The translations under genes and the position numbers were made by a program. From 2-01-FULL-45-10 sp964433975 (lineage in GTDB: Bacteria; Omnitrophota; Gorgyraeia; 2-01-FULL-45-10): a stretch of 11,338 nt of DNA. Positions 9,101-11,338 of the stretch are shown one piece after another. Each line of letters begins with the position of its first letter. Positions within the stretch are counted from its first letter, which is position 1. The stretch covers positions 1-11,338 of the forward strand of contig CAYSSS010000049.1 of assembly GCA_964433975.1 (NCBI GenBank). The letters are read 5' to 3'. The notes under the pieces were generated by a model. It was not told where the DNA came from and did not search any database. It saw only the letters and a program-made list of their open reading frames with translations.

Positions 9101-11338
9101 ACGGCGCCACGAGCACCACGCTGACGCTTGGTGACGCATGGACCCGCAATACAGGCGCCACGCTGCATGTAGACCTGTCATCCTCGGCCAGCGCTGTACT
9201 TACTTCGAATCCCGCGCTCACAAATGAAATTATCGGCGGGTACGCCACAATAACAGACGACACAGATACGATCGGTTTTGCTACCGTATCAGTCGGCCAT
9301 ATAGCGCGCTATACGGACGGCACGGCTCTCGCGGCCGGCAGCGACAACAACGCCACAAACTACACTCTCTCCGCAAGCCTCGACATGAGCGACGCCAGCC
9401 ACGCCACGAATACTCTCTTGATAGACACATTGGCAGGCGCGATTATGCTCGATCTTGTCTCGACATCGAACGTGCTTAGTTTTACAGGAGGTGTCATACT
9501 TATTACCGGCCCGAACGACTGCACCATCCAAAACGCGCAGGTGGGCGCGAGCGCCGAAAGGCTCATCATCAAGCACTTCGGCTCTGGTCTGCTCACCATA
9601 AGCGGCGCTGTTTCCGGCACGACCGGCGGACTGACCAAATCGGGGACAGGCACGCTCACTCTGACAGGCGCCAATACATATTCTGATGACACTATATTAT
9701 CAGCCGGCACTCTCAACATCAACAACGCCGCCGCTATAGGCACAGGCACATTGACCATAAACGGCGGGACGATCGACAATACGTCGGGTTCCACGATAAC
9801 GTTTTCGAATAATAATGCGCAGGCCTGGAACGGCGATTTTACCTTCGCCGGCACAAACGACCTGAATTTCGGCACAGGCGCTGTAACACTCGGCGCCACC
9901 AATGTCATAACCGTAAACGATGGAAATATGACTGTCGGCGGCGTCATCACCGGCTCATACGGCCTGACGAAGGCCGGAGGCGGAACGCTGATACTTTCAG
10001 GCGCAAATATTTTTACCGGCGAGGTAAGGGTGAGCGCCGGCGTCCTCAATATACGGAATTCCACCGCCACCGGCTCGACAGCGGGCGGGGTCGTGGTAGC
10101 AAGCGGCGCGTGCCTTGAACTGCAGGGCGAAATTGATGTTGGAGCAGAAACGCTGAAATTAGAAGGCGGTGGTATTTCTTTAAGCGGGGCGCTGCGGAAT
10201 GTCAGCGGGAATAATTCATGGTCAGGTGTTATTACGTTATGGAGCTCGAGCCGCATCAATTCGTACAGCGGCACTCTTACTCTTACAGGCGGAGTTACGG
10301 GCGCGGGCGCGGAGCTGACTATCGGCGGCGCCGGAGACGTTAACATGGCGAGCGTCATCTCCATAGGAGCCGGCATCATGGCTGAAGGCGAAAGGGGCAG
10401 GGTCACCAAAGACGGCTCGGGCACGTTTACTTTAAGCGTCCTTAATTCCACATATACCGGCCTTACCAGAGTAAGTGGCGGAACGCTCAGGTTCGGTGTA
10501 TCTAACGCGTTGTCATTCGGCGCGGTGACGGTCGATGGCGGCACCCTTGATGTGGATTGCTGGGGAGACTACGTGGGCGATGTCACTTTAAAAAGCGGAA
10601 CTATCACCGGCACGTCCGGATATATTTATGCTACGTTATTTACTGTAGAGAGCGGGACATTAAGCGCCGTCATAGGCACTGCCGGAACATCCCTTGTCAA
10701 AAACACATCCGGCACGGTTGTTATGAGCCGTACCAGTTACTGCTATGGCTCATACACGATAAACGAGGGCGTGCTGAATATCCGTGAAGCACAGGCGCTG
10801 GGAGCCACCACGACCCCCGCATATCTGGGCGGGGTCACAGTCGCGAGCGGTTCGGCGCTAGAGCTTGAGGGAGACCTCAATGTAGTCAGGGAACGCCTCG
10901 CATTAAGCGGTACCGGCGTCACGAATGACGGCGCGTTGAAGAACACCAGCGGGAACAGCTACTGGTCAGGCGTCATCACTCTGGCCAGCGCCAGCCGCAT
11001 AAATTCGGACAGCGGTATGCTTACTCTGACGGGCGGCATTACAGGTTCCGGTATAGGCCTGACCATAGGTGGCACGGGCAATGTTACGATTGCCACAACT
11101 GCTATTGCCACCGATACGGGCACGCTCACCAAGGACGGCACGGGAACGCTTATTTTGAGCATAGCTAATACCTACACGGGCCTCACCACAGTGAGCGCCG
11201 GCGCATTGGAATATGGCATAGCGAATGCGCTATCTACAGGAGCGGTCACGGTCTCCGGCACAGGCACCCTTAACTTAGACAGGTGGACAGACTCGGTAGG
11301 CGCCGTTACCCTCACCAGCGGAACCATTACTAGCACCA
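3181..11338 (+). CDS. Giant TpsA exoprotein with TPS domain and PATR beta-strand repeats (3' end missing)
   Basis: I translated all 2,719 codons from ATG 3181 and found no stop, so the gene runs off the window. Residues 1-22 are a signal peptide. About 29-215 match the haemagglutination-activity (TPS) secretion domain: VNVNNFVATTLDIS, ILNQGRITGNNIALIA and GRLGNVFFISGD align with its usual order. About 216-550 continue as beta-helix-like sequence (IIEPGKIVRFDG, THSSSLGNLTNFDLD). About 557-592 hold YWTGQG and WSDPDNWDTG, a segment often placed before autotransporter-type repeats. From about 690 onward come PATR repeats of the form LTKxGxGTLTLSGANTYSGGTTL followed by SAGTLNINNAxALG. The family role is export through TpsB and an extracellular beta-helical fibre or adhesin; the actual ligand is unknown. 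The start is preceded only by a weak GGTAG, and the Cache stop is 11 bases upstream, so translational coupling is likely. Twelve cysteines are scattered over the part seen, few for its size. Confidence 0.9.
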   Translation, partial: MNTKRIVIILLAVGLWVGSCYADSQDQNELPVVNDPGTASVTVDPATSTMSWTAAEPVTIMQLTSGNIGRDATLNIYLPTDDSRLLAKVTSGGPSYWDGAVNCLKGLFVFENQAGLNIGQHAQVNVNNFVATTLDISANNFRNGNYIFEYKPGSPYSQILNQGRITGNNIALIASAVDNQGIVTGRLGNVFFISGDRSTVSFDNKGMIQVEVDRETGGRVFDKDGNEVKDALVNSGTAQGAQVVMEARVAADVFKNAVNQTGIIKATGFSEENGVIRVIANGNVQISGVMKIEDRPSSQQIQVSSWNSVTVDAEFEAVGNTKITAFKDIMVNANVITDTGNLELLADADLDGIGSFRQAKSATISTVGTGNITIQSSGQSTLADIISAGDLTLRQGGIPAVFDQWPDSHIITNGSFTIGEGVSLNAANTLYEVGKDWLKFGVFSPQLSTVSLVSDKSAFVKGSNIFYNFTIIEPGKIVRFDGDQTQAILGVLTLKGAYGRLLVLGSIEPPKQWKILPQGETDILFTQIGDCYNARGPPLKATHSSSLGNLTNFDLDPYWTGQGLSSLWSDPDNWDTGIVPTAFDAVTFDGITGLNPNKDSVIDADFQGTVASLTITSYTGTITLERNFTITNTFSSSGGTLDIAAYSITAGGLVLSGGTITGSTGVITSSTDYDVRKGAINSILAGSVALNKTTVDTVTLGGASTFTGGVNFSAGTLNINHGQALGAVGGTFTIANGTTIDNTYAYSSATNCVVTTLDYPMVWNGSFVFNGSNSLNLGAGAVTMTADCTLTINYNELTVGGAISGNYKLTKAGSYSLTLGGTNDFTGGVTLIAGTLNINNAQALGTTAGIFTVSGTSTIDNKSGADIILLDYPIALNGNLTFTGNRNLNLGAGGVTMNANRTITVTNWYANFTIGGAIGESGGARILTKAGAGALTLSGNNTYSGGTTLSAGTLNINNAGAIGTGTLTISSGKIDNTLGGSVILSSNNAQAWNGDFTFIGTNDLNLGTGTVTLSANRTVKVTNPAGTLTVGGVIGGAYSLTKEEPGTLKLTGEGGACSYSGGTVISSGTLLVDLANRNNVISSSSILTLGGGTLKILGKAGDVSSQTLGNITVNLGASVIEINSNTGTSTTLTLGNTWTRNTGGVLNIDISSANTTLISNPGLTNGIIGGYATITDGTTTGFATVSVGNIARYTGGEALVTDSNNTATNYTLSASLDMTDASHATNTLIIDTSSGVVTLDLVSTSNVLSFTGGVILITGPNDCTIQNAQVGASAERLIIKHFGSGMLTISGTVSGTTGGLTKSGSGTLTLTGANTYSDGTTLNAGTLNINNAAAIGSGTLIIDGGIIDNTSGTDITLSNNNAQAWNNNFTFTGTNSITLGTGAVTLGNNITVTADAGTFAVNGIISGSYGITKNGSGTLTLGGINTFTGGVTLNAGQLNINSANALGAAAGIFTINGGSIDNTSGVTITMAIANPKVWNSDFEFIGSNNLYFTTGTTTLSGSRIITVTAKSLYDRGAIYGYGCDLTKNGEGYLYLYTGILYYTGNTTINAGTLRLGADNAFGGVGKTVTLNPGGTLILDSQIALGDVNNTLVINGGTLNSNSVVYTALTNNHAQIWNDDFIFTGTYELNLGYGPVTLTKDVMITVNAKTLIVGGVISGDYKLTKDGSGALTLSNANTFTGGVTLSAGILNINNAQSLGTAAGTFTITGGTIDNTSSADITTLNYPMAWDGNFAFTGTRDLNLGTGAVTMSASRTLTINGGILTVGGIIGGGAYLLTKSGTGALTLSGINTYSGGTTLSAGTLNINNGQALGSATGTTFIISSGAKIDNTSGILVTTLDYHMHWASFTFIGTNDLDLGANTATMTANTTVIISAGTLTVGGAIGGAYSLTKEGAGTLELTGANSYTKNTTINNGTLLVNLSARNNVLPNTVSTYLYLGGGTLNIKGKASTVSSQSMSNVSVTFNSGASNITIDNNGATSTTLTLGDAWTRNTGATLHVDLSSSASAVLTSNPALTNEIIGGYATITDDTDTIGFATVSVGHIARYTDGTALAAGSDNNATNYTLSASLDMSDASHATNTLLIDTLAGAIMLDLVSTSNVLSFTGGVILITGPNDCTIQNAQVGASAERLIIKHFGSGLLTISGAVSGTTGGLTKSGTGTLTLTGANTYSDDTILSAGTLNINNAAAIGTGTLTINGGTIDNTSGSTITFSNNNAQAWNGDFTFAGTNDLNFGTGAVTLGATNVITVNDGNMTVGGVITGSYGLTKAGGGTLILSGANIFTGEVRVSAGVLNIRNSTATGSTAGGVVVASGACLELQGEIDVGAETLKLEGGGISLSGALRNVSGNNSWSGVITLWSSSRINSYSGTLTLTGGVTGAGAELTIGGAGDVNMASVISIGAGIMAEGERGRVTKDGSGTFTLSVLNSTYTGLTRVSGGTLRFGVSNALSFGAVTVDGGTLDVDCWGDYVGDVTLKSGTITGTSGYIYATLFTVESGTLSAVIGTAGTSLVKNTSGTVVMSRTSYCYGSYTINEGVLNIREAQALGATTTPAYLGGVTVASGSALELEGDLNVVRERLALSGTGVTNDGALKNTSGNSYWSGVITLASASRINSDSGMLTLTGGITGSGIGLTIGGTGNVTIATTAIATDTGTLTKDGTGTLILSIANTYTGLTTVSAGALEYGIANALSTGAVTVSGTGTLNLDRWTDSVGAVTLTSGTITST
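3265..3825 (+). other. TPS (haemagglutination activity) secretion domain of TpsA
   Basis: Residues about 29-215 of the exoprotein. The order ELP, LTSGNIGRDATLNIYLP, LFVFENQAGLNIG, VNVNNFVATTLDIS, NYIFEY, LNQGRITG and GRLGNVFFISGD follows the canonical domain, where the positions read roughly LP, FNIG..V.F.QP, VFLINPNGIxFG, V.VGGLVASTLDIS, INQG.I and G..VALAAGD. The usually strong NPNG motif reads ENQAG here (residues 111-115). In characterised systems this domain binds the POTRA domains of TpsB. Confidence 0.75.
5464..7500 (+). repeat. Superrepeat copy A (about 2.55-kb period)
   Basis: This stretch of 679 codons corresponds in order to 8023-10053: PATR copies at 5605, 5959, 6298, 7078 and 7411 pair with those at 8164, 8503, 8842, 9631 and 9964 at offsets of 2559, 2544, 2544, 2553 and 2553. 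All offsets are multiples of three. The copy includes the long PATR-free module at about 6420-7077. Confidence 0.8.
8023..10053 (+). repeat. Superrepeat copy B (about 2.55-kb period)
   Basis: This 677-codon partner of copy A has the same element order. The bases 9454-9554 are identical to 6901-7001 over 101 positions, and 8548-8585 are identical to 6004-6041 over 38, while the PATR copies next to them have diverged at many silent and replacement sites. Copy B ends where a different repeat type begins near 10054. Confidence 0.8.
10084..10827 (+). repeat. Second-type tandem unit, copy 1 (744 nt)
   Basis: The unit begins GGVVVASG and contains LRNVSGNNSWSGVITL, a run of short TLTLTGG/LTIGGAG strands, a PATR copy at 10402 and GAVTVDGGTLDVD. 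A further PATR-like copy at 10693 closes it. The next unit starts 744 nt later with the same order, so this is a tandem duplication of its own, distinct from superrepeats A and B. Confidence 0.7.
10828..11338 (+). repeat. Second-type tandem unit, copy 2 (cut by window end)
   Basis: It opens GGVTVASG and repeats LKNTSGNSYWSGVITL, TLTGGITGSG, LTIGGTGNV, the PATR copy at 11125 and GAVTVSGTGTLNLD. The offset to copy 1 is 744 nt at the start, 723 at the PATR and 720 at the end, so small in-frame deletions have accrued. Further units may follow outside the window. Confidence 0.7.

Larger units (their letters stand above)
5248..11241 (+). repeat. Array of 15 PATR-type beta-strand repeats in tpsA
   Basis: Fourteen recognisable copies start (at the LTK or equivalent codon) at 5605, 5959, 6298, 7078, 7411, 7753, 8164, 8503, 8842, 9631, 9964, 10402, 10693 and 11125, and a degenerate one lies at about 5248-5358 (STFTGGVNFSAGTLNIN). 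Each is about 37-41 residues. Regular spacing is 333-354 nt (about 113 codons) in the first two thirds, broken by two gaps of 780 and 789 nt that hold an inserted module. Best copies are those at 5959, 8503 and 9631; the copies at 7753 and 10693 are the most diverged. The pattern fits the autotransporter-associated beta-strand repeat family (PF12951/TIGR02601), in which each copy adds turns to a right-handed beta-helix. Confidence 0.85.

Noticed and set aside
9360..10544. Long antisense open frame (394 codons) on the - strand
   Set aside because: It lies wholly within the tpsA frame, which has a signal peptide and recognised repeats. The antisense product is a Pro/Val/Ser/Leu-rich reading of Gly/Thr-rich repeat codons, and its similarity to the antisense frame at 6807-7709 simply mirrors the 2.55-kb duplication.
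10557..10787. Forward open frame of 76 codons in another frame
   Set aside because: Overlaps tpsA entirely; its Arg/His/Cys-rich product has no family resemblance.
5248..11241. Repeat array considered as CRISPR or non-coding satellite
   Set aside because: The repeats are imperfect at DNA level, always in phase with one open frame, and conserved at protein level, so they are coding repeats.

Overview
The window holds what looks like one two-partner secretion (type Vb) locus, all on the + strand. It contains the C-terminal tail of an upstream gene (1-54), an outer-membrane TpsB translocator (112-1860), a membrane-anchored double-Cache sensor-like protein (1961-3169), and the first 2,719 codons of a giant TpsA exoprotein (3181 to the window edge, no stop reached). 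No RNA genes, CRISPR arrays, insertion sequences or origins were seen.

Organism: the signal peptides, outer-membrane barrel and TpsB/TpsA pair point to a diderm (Gram-negative) bacterium. The giant beta-strand-repeat exoprotein, Lys-rich AT-leaning genes and mixed base composition remind me of uncultured PVC-group lineages, especially Candidatus Omnitrophota. This is an impression from protein style; no taxonomic marker gene is present.

Layout: 55-111 is an intergenic stretch with a short dyad and a good sigma70-like promoter (TTGACA, 17 bp, TAAGAT) just before tpsB. 1861-1960 is a second intergenic stretch with a perfect 16-bp palindrome, an extended -10 promoter and a G-rich ribosome binding site before the Cache gene. 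Only 11 bases separate the Cache gene from tpsA, so these two are probably co-transcribed. The tpsA product has a signal peptide, a diverged haemagglutination-activity (TPS) domain, about 330 residues of further beta-helix-like sequence, a W..NW-type segment, and then 14 clear plus one degenerate autotransporter-associated beta-strand (PATR) repeats. Two levels of longer duplication are superposed: an in-frame unit about 2.55 kb apart, and a different 744-nt unit near the 3' end.

Working model (inference): the TpsA polypeptide crosses the inner membrane by its signal peptide, its TPS domain is recognised by the periplasmic POTRA domains of TpsB, and it is threaded through the barrel to fold outside as a very long beta-helix, probably for adhesion or a cell-surface fibre. 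The Cache protein has a periplasmic ligand-binding region but no recognisable cytoplasmic output domain; its place between the two secretion partners is the least expected aspect of the locus.
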